Shown: positions 25,026-32,020, counted from the stretch's first letter. The stretch: 35,628 bases of DNA from an uncultured Blautia sp. (GCA_938028845.1 CALIZJ010000255.1:1-35628), one strand, 5' to 3'. Numbers and translations: made by a program. The notes: generated by a model not told the origin, from the letters alone.

Positions 25026-25739
25026 ATGGACCATACTCTTGCTTTGATCGGACGTGCACACCAGGGAGATAAAGAAGCGAGAGATACCTTGTTTGGAGAA
25101 AATGTGGGGCTGGTATACAGTGTGGCAAAAAGATTTCTCGGACGCGGAGTGGATATGGAAGATCTTTTTCAGATCGGGAGCATTGGACTTTTAAAGGCAG
25201 TGGATAAATTCGACCTGTCTTACGATGTGAAGTTTTCCACCTATGCGGTTCCTATGATCGTAGGGGAGATTAAAAGATTTTTAAGGGATGATGGAATCCT
25301 GAAGGTGAGCCGTTCCCTTAAGGAGAGCCACTATAAGGTCTATCAATTAAGGGAGGTCCTGGAACGTAAATTAGGAAGAGAACCTACGCTTTTGGAGCTG
25401 TCCAAGGAGATGGGGATTTCTATGGAAGAGCTTGTGCTGATCATGGAATCCAAGGCAGAGGTGGAATCCCTTCAAAAGACCATATACCAGGGAGAGGGAA
25501 CAGAAATTTCCCTTATGGACAAGCTTACGGAAAGAGAAGACCAGCAGGAGCATGTACTGGACCGGATATTTTTGGAAGAGATTTTGGATACTTTGGATGC
25601 CAAACAGCGGCAATTGATCTATATGCGGTATTTCCAGGATATGACCCAGACAGAAATTGCCAGGGAACTGGGAGTTTCCCAGGTTCAGGTGTCCAGGATG
25701 GAAAAAAGAATATTGGAAAAACTGCGGGGGAAGCTGTGA
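25026..25739 (+). CDS. sigF: RNA polymerase sigma factor SigF (forespore-specific)
   Basis: A 237-residue sigma-70 factor without region 1. Region 2 is VYSVAKRFLGRGVDMEDLFQIGSIGLLKAVDKFDLSYDVKFSTYAVPMIVGEIKRFLRDDG. Region 3 follows (VSRSLKE, REPTLLELSKEMGIS), and region 4 ends with RYFQDMTQTEIARELGVSQVQVSRMEKRIL. Its place after spoIIAA-spoIIAB marks it as sigma-F, not the similar sigma-G. The start is ATG 25026 with AGGAGG at 25015-25020; GTG 25020 overlaps that site. In B. subtilis spoVA follows sigF on the same strand; here it is on the opposite strand 2.2 kb away. Confidence 0.95.
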   Translation: MDHTLALIGRAHQGDKEARDTLFGENVGLVYSVAKRFLGRGVDMEDLFQIGSIGLLKAVDKFDLSYDVKFSTYAVPMIVGEIKRFLRDDGILKVSRSLKESHYKVYQLREVLERKLGREPTLLELSKEMGISMEELVLIMESKAEVESLQKTIYQGEGTEISLMDKLTEREDQQEHVLDRIFLEEILDTLDAKQRQLIYMRYFQDMTQTEIARELGVSQVQVSRMEKRILEKLRGKL

Positions 25740-25752
25740 AAAGCTTCCCCCG
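25725..25752. terminator. Hairpin at the convergent ends of sigF and queT
   Basis: A perfect 11-bp stem, CGGGGGAAGCT (25725-25735) with AGCTTCCCCCG (25742-25752), overlaps the last codons and stop of sigF. On the minus strand CAGTTTTTCC follows, so it can end queT transcripts. No T run follows on the plus strand. Confidence 0.7.
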
Positions 25753-25760
25753 AAATCTGC

Positions 25761-26261
25761 TCATCCTGCAGATGCGTTTCTTGTAGAAAAGATAATGTTT
25801 TTATATTTTGATAAGATGCCCAGAAGGATCATTCCAAGTACTCCGCAGGAGAGGACTTCACCTATACCTACAGTGAGCATTAAAAATGGAATAGGAAGAT
25901 TGATTCCGTATCCGAAATGCAGGACGCAGGGCACGATCACTGTGTTTGCCACGATAGGCGGAACAGGCGCAAGAAAACGGTTGTTCCTCAGCTTATAGGT
26001 AAACACAGCGCCGATTAAAGTGGCGATACTTCCAAAAAGGATGTCAATGGGAATGGCTCCGCCAAGAAAATTGGCGATCAGGCAGCCGACAAACAATCCC
26101 GGAATTGCTGCGGGAGTAAAGTAAGGAAGGATGGTCAGTGCCTCAGAAAAGCGCACCTGAACTTCTCCAAAGCTTAAAGGTGCGAACACAAGTGTGAGTA
26201 CAACGTAAACAGCGGCTATGGCTGCTCCCTGTACCAGGAATAAAGTACCTTTGTTTTTCAT
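25761..26261 (-). CDS. queT: ECF transporter S component QueT (queuosine precursor)
   Basis: A 166-residue hydrophobic protein with about five or six membrane segments. Family stretches include QGAAIAAVYVVLTLVFAPLSFGEVQVRFSEALTILPYFTPAAIPGLFVGCLIANFLGG and NTVIVPCVLHFGYGI. QueT proteins (COG4708) are the substrate-specific part of an ECF importer for preQ1-like 7-deazaguanines used in tRNA queuosine synthesis. AGGAG lies 8 bases before the ATG and abuts a probable preQ1 riboswitch. No other queuosine gene is in the window. Confidence 0.93.
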   Translation of the reverse strand: MKNKGTLFLVQGAAIAAVYVVLTLVFAPLSFGEVQVRFSEALTILPYFTPAAIPGLFVGCLIANFLGGAIPIDILFGSIATLIGAVFTYKLRNNRFLAPVPPIVANTVIVPCVLHFGYGINLPIPFLMLTVGIGEVLSCGVLGMILLGILSKYKNIIFSTRNASAG

Positions 26262-26274
26262 TTTTTTGTCTCCT

Positions 26275-26312
26275 TTAGTTTTGTTTTACGAGTGGAAGGT
26301 CTCGAACACTCG
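26275..26312 (-). promoter_or_regulatory. Probable preQ1-I riboswitch of queT
   Basis: Reading the minus strand, a short stem CGAGTG/CACTCG encloses a 12-base loop that begins TTC, has AG at its positions 5-6 and ends in C. An A-rich tail ending in AACTAA follows, directly before AGGAG. This matches the preQ1-I layout: P1 stem, TTCxAG loop, A-rich strand and ACTAA pairing with the loop. The binding-site C at the end of the loop and the first U of UUC are kept. One predicted P2 pair is weak and the tail is about three bases longer than in B. subtilis. Control of translation through the adjacent SD is expected. Confidence 0.72.
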
Positions 26313-26382
26313 GCACATTTTACGGCGGTGACCGCCGGAAAGCCCTATAGACCTTATTTTTAGCGGGCTTTGCAACTGAAAC

Positions 26383-26411
26383 AGTATAACACGGGGACGA
26401 CTGAAATTCAA
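26383..26411 (-). promoter_or_regulatory. queT promoter
   Basis: On the minus strand, TTGAAT (26411-26406), a 17-base spacer, then TATACT (26388-26383). The leader of about 115 bases contains a 6-bp GC hairpin (near 26323-26337) and then the riboswitch. Confidence 0.7.
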
Positions 26412-26520
26412 GCCGTATTCACAATGAAGGCTGCGTAAATTAACTATCGGAATGAATGAGGCAGAGTTCACTTTTGATGCGCAGATTTTCTTATGCCTTA
26501 GACTATGTAATGCTGTAAAA

Positions 26521-26550
26521 GCCGCTCCGCCAGTGATGGCGTAGAGCGGC
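26521..26550. terminator. Terminator after uma2
   Basis: GCCGCTC (26521-26527) pairs with GAGCGGC (26544-26550) and CGCC with GGCG inside. On the minus strand TTTTAC follows; on the plus strand AATCTTTT follows, so it may act both ways. Confidence 0.75.
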
Positions 26551-26560
26551 AATCTTTTAC

Positions 26561-27106
26561 TTAGATATCTATTGAGCTGAAATCAATCTCCAGATCGTTA
26601 TAGATTCCAGCTTTGACAGCCTGGGAGAAGGTATATTCTGCGGTATCGTCGGACTGAAACGAATAAACCATGATCCTGTTTTTCTCTGGATCAACAATCC
26701 AGTATTCACGAACTCCGGCAGTACGGTATTTGAACAGCTTGGTATAGTAGTCTGTTCGCCTGCTGCTCGGGGAGACAATCTCAATGATCCAGTCCGGCGC
26801 ACCTGTGCAGCCTTTGTCTGTGAGTTTGCCAGCGTCGCATATAACGCTTATATCCGGCTCGACATAGTTTTTATCATCCTCATTCAGAAATACGGCAAAT
26901 GGGGCGATATCAACTTCGCAGGAGCCCCCTTTCTGGTCGATATAGTCCGCAACCTTACGATAGAGGGCGCCAAGTATCTGCTGATGTCTCCGCGTGGGCG
27001 GTGCCATCATGTACATCTGGCCGTCGATCAGTTCCGCCCGCTGTCCGTCTGGCAGGGCATAGATATCTTCAATAGTATACTCTTTGTTCTGCTGCAGTAA
27101 TGGCAT
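26561..27106 (-). CDS. Uma2 family protein (DUF820, predicted PD-(D/E)XK nuclease fold)
   Basis: A 181-residue protein. The N-terminal YTIEDIYALPDGQRAELIDGQMYMMAPPTRRHQQILGAL is the typical Uma2 opening (ALPDGxRxELIDGxIyxM). The nuclease-like core has VEPDISVICD and APDWIIEIVSPSSRRTDYYTKLFKYRTAGVREYWIVDPE; Asp in EPDISV, Glu in IIEI and the following Lys are the presumed metal site. The start ATG 27106 has AAGGA 9 bases upstream. The preceding small gene (27153-27341) ends 46 bases earlier on the same strand. The function of the family is unproven; a restriction- or toxin-like nuclease is possible. It is an insertion relative to the spoIIA-spoVA linkage of bacilli. Confidence 0.88.
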   Translation of the reverse strand: MPLLQQNKEYTIEDIYALPDGQRAELIDGQMYMMAPPTRRHQQILGALYRKVADYIDQKGGSCEVDIAPFAVFLNEDDKNYVEPDISVICDAGKLTDKGCTGAPDWIIEIVSPSSRRTDYYTKLFKYRTAGVREYWIVDPEKNRIMVYSFQSDDTAEYTFSQAVKAGIYNDLEIDFSSIDI

Positions 27107-27152
27107 GGAAACACATCCTTTCATGGTGAGAGTGTTGACAGTTGCATAGAGG

Positions 27153-27341
27153 TTATACAGGGTCACGCTCCATTCGTTCATCAATGGCTTTCTTGATATA
27201 TCCGTTCACGGACTCCCCGGAGCGTTCTGCTGCCGATTTTATTTCCTTATATTTTTCTTTCTGAACGTCCAGAGGGATACGCTTTAGTTTTGTCTTGGCA
27301 TACTGCATATCATATTTGGCTTTGTCTTCTTTTGTCGGCAT
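27153..27341 (-). CDS. Small ribbon-helix-helix (Arc/CopG-like) protein, possible antitoxin or repressor
   Basis: A 62-residue basic protein. The N-terminal 20 residues are highly charged. Then KLKRIPLDVQKEKYKEIKSAAERSGESVNGYIKKAIDERM fits the RHH pattern: a short beta strand (KRIPLDV), helix 1, the SGESVNGYI turn, and helix 2. I chose ATG 27341 with AGGTGA upstream; an in-frame ATG six codons earlier is possible. It precedes uma2 and has tandem promoters in which each -35 box sits in a palindrome, as expected for an RHH autorepressor. DNA binding is inferred. Confidence 0.7.
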   Translation of the reverse strand: MPTKEDKAKYDMQYAKTKLKRIPLDVQKEKYKEIKSAAERSGESVNGYIKKAIDERMERDPV

Positions 27342-27413
27342 TTTTTCACCTGCTTTCATACCCGATTTAGTGGGGCATTCAATATAGAGTTATCTTTTCC
27401 ACTTTACACTAGA

Positions 27414-27446
27414 AGTATAGCATATAATCAAGACTATGTACATAGT
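27414..27446 (-). promoter_or_regulatory. Proximal promoter and palindromic operator of the RHH-uma2 cassette
   Basis: ACTATGTACATAGT (27433-27446) is a perfect 14-bp palindrome. Its centre TGTACA (27442-27437) is the -35 box, 17 bases from an extended -10, TGCTATACT, whose hexamer is 27419-27414. Confidence 0.65.
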
Positions 27447-27478
27447 GAAGATGGATGAAAGACTATATATATTTGCGC

Positions 27479-27511
27479 ATAATATTAATAGACAATAACT
27501 GTGTACATAGT
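27479..27511 (-). promoter_or_regulatory. Distal promoter and second operator copy of the RHH-uma2 cassette
   Basis: ACTGTGTACATAGT (27498-27511) differs from the proximal palindrome by one base and lies exactly 65 bp away. Its TGTACA (27507-27502) is 17 bases from TATTAT (27484-27479), the same geometry as the proximal promoter. Confidence 0.6.
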
Positions 27512-27631
27512 ATAAGGCAAGCAAGATAAAGGTAAGGCAAACGAATAGCCCGGAAAGCTGCGAAGCTGGAAACTATATCCCTGTGAGCGAAGTCGTGGAC
27601 GAGGTGTAATAGTCAGCGAGGATACGAACAC

Positions 27632-27760
27632 ATGGAGCGGATAAAACAGCTCGGATATAAAGTGATCTACGGCAGCAGGGCGATGTTTGGGGCAGAGCTG
27701 ATTTGGGGAAGGAAAGGAGATGGTGCTGTATACAAAGTGAGATTCTTCGGACGTTCTTAG
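27632..27760 (+). pseudogene. Possible 42-residue ORF, perhaps a remnant
   Basis: An ATG-to-TAG frame with Gly/Arg/Tyr-rich sequence (YKVIYGSRAMFGAELIWGRK) lies in the otherwise gene-free 27512-27975 stretch. There is no clear ribosome-binding site. I do not recognise it. A short in-frame stretch upstream, ending at the TAA near 27607, might be another fragment. It may be debris of an older insertion or chance. Confidence 0.25.
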
Positions 27761-27822
27761 GACTTTAAGAGTGGCTTTAGGTATGCACGGGCACTGATTT
27801 TTGAAAGCCTGAGCAAGCAATG

Positions 27823-27853
27823 AAAAACCCCGCGGTGCGGCAACACCACGAGG
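27823..27853 (-). terminator. Intrinsic terminator, minus strand, downstream of the spoVA operon
   Basis: On the minus strand CCTCGTGGTG (27853-27844) pairs with CACCGCGGGG (27837-27828) through two G-T pairs and is followed by TTTTT (27827-27823). Confidence 0.75.
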
Positions 27854-27884
27854 CAAAACAGAAATAACCCAATACACACGATAA

Positions 27885-27919
27885 AGGGTCAACATGATTA
27901 TATACCGTCATGTGGCCCT
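27885..27919. repeat. Inverted repeat downstream of spoVAA
   Basis: AGGGTCAACATGA (27885-27897) and TCATGTGGCCCT (27908-27919) pair apart from one bulge and one G-T. It lies 57 bases past the spoVAA stop with no good T run, so it is perhaps an mRNA 3'-end stabilising hairpin. Confidence 0.45.
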
Positions 27920-27975
27920 ATTGCAATATATGAACTGCGGTTCAGACGGCAGAGAAAGGAGCCTTTTATAATCTT

Positions 27976-28590
27976 TTATAGTTTTTTCTCCCGGGTCTCC
28001 TGTTCAATAATGGTGGTGTCCACATCATCTTCATACAGGCGCATCTGCACCTGCATAGGTGTGGGATCAGAGGTCAGTTTCATTTTTCCGAAATGGTTAA
28101 AGAAGATCAGGACTCCCAGACCGATGCCGATGGAATAGGAGATTTCTAATATAGTAAAGCCTGTGGTAGGCTGTCCGGTCACTTGTGTATAGAGGTTGGA
28201 AAAAAGACCGCTTACGTCCACATCGTTATTAAAAGTCATAATGGAAAATGCGGCCCCAAAAAAGGAAGCAAGGGATACAAAAATAATTTTCAGCCACCGC
28301 CATAAAAGTCCGGAGGTCTGTTCCTTGGCATAAGTAAGGATAAAATCTGGTTCTCCTATGTGTGTGATATCCAGATCCGGTTCCTTTTTCTGAATGGCTT
28401 CGATCAGGTCCATGACGGACATGACATAGCGGCCGTATTGGTGGGGTTCGAGATTTGTAACCGGCATGACGCGGAGGCGGTTTTGAATTTTGGAATTGGT
28501 ACAGGACAGCTTACAAATATCCTGAAGATAAATATGGGGGTGATGGATCTGGATATTTTTGTCTAACTGCAAATACAAAGTGTCTTTCAT
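27976..28590 (-). CDS. spoVAA: Stage V sporulation protein AA
   Basis: A 204-residue membrane protein of the forespore Ca-dipicolinate channel complex. The N-terminal cytosolic part (1-110) matches SpoVAA (LYLQLDKNIQIHHPHIYLQDI ... MSVMDLIEAIQKKEPDLDITHIGEPDFIL). Two membrane segments follow (LKIIFVSLASFFGAAFSIMTF and TILEISYSIGIGLGVLIFFNHFG), and the tail is charged. ATG 28590 matches the usual SpoVAA start; GTG 28599 is an alternative. It is the last gene of this spoVA cluster, whereas in bacilli spoVAA is first. Confidence 0.85.
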   Translation of the reverse strand: MKDTLYLQLDKNIQIHHPHIYLQDICKLSCTNSKIQNRLRVMPVTNLEPHQYGRYVMSVMDLIEAIQKKEPDLDITHIGEPDFILTYAKEQTSGLLWRWLKIIFVSLASFFGAAFSIMTFNNDVDVSGLFSNLYTQVTGQPTTGFTILEISYSIGIGLGVLIFFNHFGKMKLTSDPTPMQVQMRLYEDDVDTTIIEQETREKKL

Positions 28591-28651
28591 AAATCTCACA
28601 TCCTGTTGATAAATTTTTTGATGGGTCTGGGGACAGGAGTATTTAGGGGCA

Positions 28652-29008
28652 TTAAGACTTCATTTTCGGCTTGAATATAAGGCTGGCAAGGTAGGAAAAA
28701 ATAAGGGCACCGGACACTCCGGCGGCGCAGGCGGTAAATCCTCCGGTAAAAAGCCCAAGCAGTCCTTCCGTATCGATGGCTTCTTTCATTCCTTCCCAGA
28801 GCAGATGCCCGAAGCCTAAGAGGGGGACGCTGGCCCCTGCCCCTGCAAACTGGGCGAAAGGCGCGTAAATTCCAAGAAAGCTTAAGAGGGCTCCCAAGCA
28901 TACGAGAAGCACCATAATGCGTCCGGGCATTAATTTCGTTTTGTCAAGGAGTATCTGGACAAGGGCGCAGATAAGACCGCCTACCCAGAATGCGTGAAGA
29001 TAATCCAT
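28652..29008 (-). CDS. spoVAE: Stage V sporulation protein AE (SpoVAEb type)
   Basis: A 118-residue hydrophobic protein with three or four membrane segments. Family stretches include YLHAFWVGGLICALVQILLDKTKLMPGRIMVLLVCLGALLSFLGIYAPF and the Gly-rich FAGAGASVPLLGFGHLL. It is part of the inner-membrane channel that moves Ca-dipicolinate into and out of the spore, and it is related in sequence to SpoVAC upstream. It lies 28 bases after spoVAD on the same strand. Confidence 0.92.
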   Translation of the reverse strand: MDYLHAFWVGGLICALVQILLDKTKLMPGRIMVLLVCLGALLSFLGIYAPFAQFAGAGASVPLLGFGHLLWEGMKEAIDTEGLLGLFTGGFTACAAGVSGALIFSYLASLIFKPKMKS

Positions 29009-29036
29009 AGCTGACCTCCCTTTTTATAAAAAATTT

Positions 29037-30101
29037 TTATAGTTTTTGGTGTTCAATGACAACTGCGTGGGCGATTCCAGGAACGGTGGCTCCTTCATTA
29101 AAGCTTATTTTAGAGAGAAGGGCGCCGGTTGGAACGAAAAGGATGCGCTGCCATTTACCGGAAACGACCATAGGCAGTAAGTGGGCGCATAAAACGCTGG
29201 CCGCGCAGCCGCAGCCGCTTCCTCCGGAATGTGTGTCCTGGGTTTTGGGGTCAAAGATTAAAAGCCCGCAGTCCTGGTGCCGGGATGCGATATCGGTGTT
29301 TTTTTTCAGGAGAAGGTCAAAGAGGATCTTCTGTCCTACCATCCCCAGGTCACCGGTAATGATGGCATCATAGTCGGAAGGCTTTCTGCCGAAATCTTTC
29401 AGGTGGCGGTAAATGGTGTCGCAGGCGGCGGGGGCCATACAGCCGCCCATATTCATAGAATCTTTAAGCCCATAGTCTACGATTTTCCCTGTAGTGATGC
29501 CTGTAACTGCGGCGCAGCCGCTGCTGCTTCGAAGAAGCTGGTTTTTTGAAGGAAACGGGGGCGGCGCGGCGCTTAGTATACAGGCGCCGCTGCCAGTCAC
29601 TGTCCAGGTGGCGGAAAGGGGACGCTGGTTTCCGTATCCTAAGGGAAAACGGAATTCTTTTTCTGCGCTGGCGAAATGGCTGGAAGTGGCGCATAAGATA
29701 TGTTCTCCGCAGCCTGCGGAAATAGCTATGGCTCCCAGGGAAAGAGACTCTCCCATAGTAGAGCAGGCGCCATATAATCCATAAAAGGGAATTCCTATTT
29801 CCGCTGCGCCGAAAGAAGTGGCAATCGTCTGTGCAAGAAGATCCCCGGCAAATACCATGCGGATATCCCCGGGATAAAGCCCTGCTTTTCCTATGGCCAG
29901 AGCGGCGGCTTCCTTTTGCATAGTGCCTTCTGCGGCTTCCCAGGTATCTTCACCGAACATAGGATCTTCACAGATCATGTCAAAAGTCTCCCCTAAAGGT
30001 CCTTCCCCTTCCTTTTTTCCCACAACAGACGCTGCGCTCCAAATGTACACAGGTGCAGGGAATTCTACACTGGCGCTTCCTTTTGTATACTGGCCGTTCA
30101 T
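29037..30101 (-). CDS. spoVAD: Stage V sporulation protein AD
   Basis: A 354-residue soluble protein with a thiolase-like fold that binds dipicolinic acid at the forespore membrane. Recognisable stretches are the N-terminal PVYIWSAASVVGKKEGEGPLGETFD, then GDLLAQTIATSFGAAEIGIPFYGLYGACSTMGESL (GACST as in SpoVAD) and the C-terminal DTHSGGSGCGCAASVLCAHLLP. The ATG overlaps the spoVAC stop (ATGA), so translation is coupled. Confidence 0.95.
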   Translation of the reverse strand: MNGQYTKGSASVEFPAPVYIWSAASVVGKKEGEGPLGETFDMICEDPMFGEDTWEAAEGTMQKEAAALAIGKAGLYPGDIRMVFAGDLLAQTIATSFGAAEIGIPFYGLYGACSTMGESLSLGAIAISAGCGEHILCATSSHFASAEKEFRFPLGYGNQRPLSATWTVTGSGACILSAAPPPFPSKNQLLRSSSGCAAVTGITTGKIVDYGLKDSMNMGGCMAPAACDTIYRHLKDFGRKPSDYDAIITGDLGMVGQKILFDLLLKKNTDIASRHQDCGLLIFDPKTQDTHSGGSGCGCAASVLCAHLLPMVVSGKWQRILFVPTGALLSKISFNEGATVPGIAHAVVIEHQKL

Positions 30102-30568
30102 GCGCTCACCCCCAATAATTTTAAAATATAATAGATAACGCCAAGGGCCCAGGAACTTAAGATCCCATACAGGATCACCGGACCTGCGATGGTGAATATT
30201 TTACAGCCAATGCCGAATACCTGCCCTTCCGGACGGAATTCAATGGCAGAGGATGCCACAGAGTTTGCAAAGCCGGTAATGGGTACAAGGCTTCCGGCCC
30301 CGGCAAATTTCGCGATTTTAGGATAGATGTTCAGTCCTGTTAAAAGAACGCTGAGAAAGATCAGGATAAGGGAGCACCAGGTACCCGCTGTATCACGGTC
30401 CAGTCCGCGGCTTTGGGCAAAGTTAAGGATCGCCTGCCCAAGGGTACAGATCAAACCGCCGCAAACAAATGCTTTCACCATATTTAAGGGAAGGCTGTGG
30501 GTAGGCGTGATTTCTTTTACATATTTTTCATATTGTTTCTGCTTTTTTTGTTCTTGCTGCGTGGTCAT
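30098..30568 (-). CDS. spoVAC: Stage V sporulation protein AC
   Basis: A 156-residue membrane protein with about four helices. Family signature stretches are YVKEITPTHSLPLNMVKAFVCGGLICTLGQAI, LTGLNIYPKIAKFAGAGSLVPITGFANSVASSAIEFRPEGQVFGIG and the Gly-rich end. In B. subtilis SpoVAC acts as a mechanosensitive channel for Ca-dipicolinate release. Its start is 75 bases from spoVAB; that gap holds a consensus promoter on the opposite strand. Confidence 0.95.
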   Translation of the reverse strand: MTTQQEQKKQKQYEKYVKEITPTHSLPLNMVKAFVCGGLICTLGQAILNFAQSRGLDRDTAGTWCSLILIFLSVLLTGLNIYPKIAKFAGAGSLVPITGFANSVASSAIEFRPEGQVFGIGCKIFTIAGPVILYGILSSWALGVIYYILKLLGVSA

Positions 30569-30596
30569 GAAAATTTTCCTTTCCTGTATTTTTATT

Positions 30597-30624
30597 TTGA
30601 CATTTCCCTGATTTCTAGTATAAT
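30597..30624 (+). promoter_or_regulatory. Consensus sigma-A promoter antisense to spoVAB
   Basis: TTGACA at 30597-30602 and TATAAT at 30619-30624, both perfect, have a 16-base spacer in the spoVAC-spoVAB gap. A transcript would run rightward across the whole of spoVAB and its 5' region toward tcdA. Confidence 0.55.
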
Positions 30625-30643
30625 CAAAACGGAAAATATGCCT

Positions 30644-31060
30644 TTACTGCCAGCCGAGGTAATAAAAGAGAAGAGAACCCGCCGATTTTCCCAGAGCAAC
30701 AGAAAATATAACAATGGGAAGTCCCTGGGTGAAACGGATCCTCCGGCAGAAGATAGGAAAAACATCTGCCATTTCTGCTAAGGCTAAAATCCATCCTCCC
30801 AGGAAAATACCGGAAAAGATTCCGAAAACCGCCAGAAACACAGGCCCAAAGGGAAGGGGCAGTTTAAATAAAAAGGCAGTAATGCCAAAGACAGTTCCTA
30901 ATAAGGAAGCGTCTTCATATAATAGGATATAATCGGCAGTATGGGTGATGCCGGTATAGCGGGGAACGATGGAAAGACCGATCATAAGTCCCGCAATTCC
31001 TCCGGCGATGATGATCCCGGAACAAAGTCCTATGAAACCAAGAAATATCTGTTGCCACAT
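30644..31060 (-). CDS. spoVAB: Stage V sporulation protein AB
   Basis: A 138-residue protein with four or five membrane segments. The LGFIGLCSGIIIAGGIAGLMIGLSIVPRYTGITHTADYILLYED opening and the GTVFGITAFLFKLPLP, GIFSGIFLGGWILALAEMADVFPIFCRRI stretches match SpoVAB of bacilli. It is the first gene of this spoVA cluster. AAGGAG lies 8-9 bases before the ATG. A possible sigma-G promoter is upstream, and it is overlapped by a candidate antisense transcript from 30597. Confidence 0.88.
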   Translation of the reverse strand: MWQQIFLGFIGLCSGIIIAGGIAGLMIGLSIVPRYTGITHTADYILLYEDASLLGTVFGITAFLFKLPLPFGPVFLAVFGIFSGIFLGGWILALAEMADVFPIFCRRIRFTQGLPIVIFSVALGKSAGSLLFYYLGWQ

Positions 31061-31091
31061 AAATGCTCCTTCTTTCCTGAGTGAATACTGT

Positions 31092-31120
31092 TAGTGTGTC
31101 AAAAACAGTTTGAAATATAC
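31092..31120 (-). promoter_or_regulatory. Candidate forespore (sigma-G/F-type) promoter of the spoVA cluster
   Basis: On the minus strand, GTATA (31120-31116), a 17-base spacer, then CACACTA (31098-31092). It resembles the sigma-G pattern (xGnATA and CATnnTA) with one mismatch in the -10. It fits the known forespore control of spoVA. Confidence 0.35.
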
Positions 31121-31147
31121 GGCGATTCTTAAAAAAGTATGAAAAAC

Positions 31148-31176
31148 TGTACATTTAAGGTAGCAGATAGTATAAT
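31148..31176 (+). promoter_or_regulatory. Promoter of the tcdA-murB-rapZ-whiA-crh cluster
   Basis: TGTACA at 31148-31153, a 17-base spacer, and perfect TATAAT at 31171-31176. The leader to tcdA is about 85 bases. Confidence 0.6.
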
Positions 31177-31268
31177 TATAGAAAACGGCAAATAAAAGAT
31201 GCCGGTTACTAGGATAAAGAGTGCGGTTGCACAGAGATCGTATTAAGAAGCTTGTAGGAGGACTGTGT

Positions 31269-31994
31269 ATGCAGAACGCATATTCCCGTATGGAATTGTT
31301 AATAGGAAGGGAAGGAGTTACCAAATTAGGGACGGCGAAGATTGCCGTGTTTGGACTTGGGGGAGTGGGTTCATATGTAGTGGAAGCATTGGCAAGATGC
31401 GGAGTGGGAAGCCTTACCCTGGTGGATCACGATAAAGTTTCGGTGACAAATATTAACAGGCAGCTTTTTGCCCTTCGTTCTACCATCGGGAAGAGCAAGG
31501 TCCAGGTGGCAAAAGAGAGGATCCACGACATAGACGATGATATTATCGTACACACTTATGAAGTATTTTATAATGAAGATACAGAAGGTATGTTTGATTT
31601 TCATGCATACGATTATATTGTAGATGCCATTGACACAGTGACATCGAAACTGATGCTCATAAGCCGGGCGAAAGAATGCCGGGTTCCCATCATTTCCTGT
31701 ATGGGTACTGGAAACAAACTGGATCCTTCCAGGTTTGAGATTACAGACATTTCAAGGACCAGCGTATGTCCTTTGGCAAAGGTTGTCCGCTCTGAGCTTA
31801 GAAAAAGAGGAATCCGTAAAGTAAAGGTCCTTTATTCAAAGGAAAAGCCAATATCCGTTCCCAAAAGTGAAGAGAGCAAAGGAACATCAAACCGTCCGGT
31901 GCCGGGCAGTATTGCCTTTGTACCTGCCTCGGCAGGCTTAATGATCGCAGGAGAAGTGGTAAAGGATCTCCTTGAAGAAAAGAAAGAAAAATAA
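31269..31994 (+). CDS. tcdA: tRNA threonylcarbamoyladenosine dehydratase TcdA
   Basis: E1-like (ThiF/MoeB fold) enzyme of 241 residues that cyclises t6A37 to ct6A in tRNAs decoding ANN codons. The nucleotide loop is GLGGVGS at 29-35, followed by the family's ARCGVGSLTLVDHDKVSVTNINRQLFA (adenylation-site Asp, Asn and Arg). YIVDAIDTVTSKLMLI and ISCMGTGNKLDPSRFEITDISRTSVCPLAK are typical of TcdA (CsdL/YgdL). GGAGG at 31257-31261 fixes ATG 31269; the longer frame from 31221 lacks a site. It is the first gene of a five-gene rightward cluster. Confidence 0.93.
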   Translation: MQNAYSRMELLIGREGVTKLGTAKIAVFGLGGVGSYVVEALARCGVGSLTLVDHDKVSVTNINRQLFALRSTIGKSKVQVAKERIHDIDDDIIVHTYEVFYNEDTEGMFDFHAYDYIVDAIDTVTSKLMLISRAKECRVPIISCMGTGNKLDPSRFEITDISRTSVCPLAKVVRSELRKRGIRKVKVLYSKEKPISVPKSEESKGTSNRPVPGSIAFVPASAGLMIAGEVVKDLLEEKKEK

Positions 31995-32020
31995 AATAGA
32001 AAGTCAGAGGGACGAAATCT

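Noticed and set aside
25026..25739. sigG instead of sigF
   Set aside because: The two are similar, but the position directly after spoIIAA and spoIIAB identifies sigF.
26261..27975. Insertion sequence or integrated element between sigF and spoVA
   Set aside because: No transposase, integrase, terminal inverted repeats or flanking direct repeats could be seen; the segment holds queT and a small regulated cassette instead.
30497..30781. Plus-strand ORF over the spoVAC-spoVAB gap
   Set aside because: It is antisense to two conserved sporulation genes and lacks a ribosome-binding site. Only the promoter there is worth keeping.
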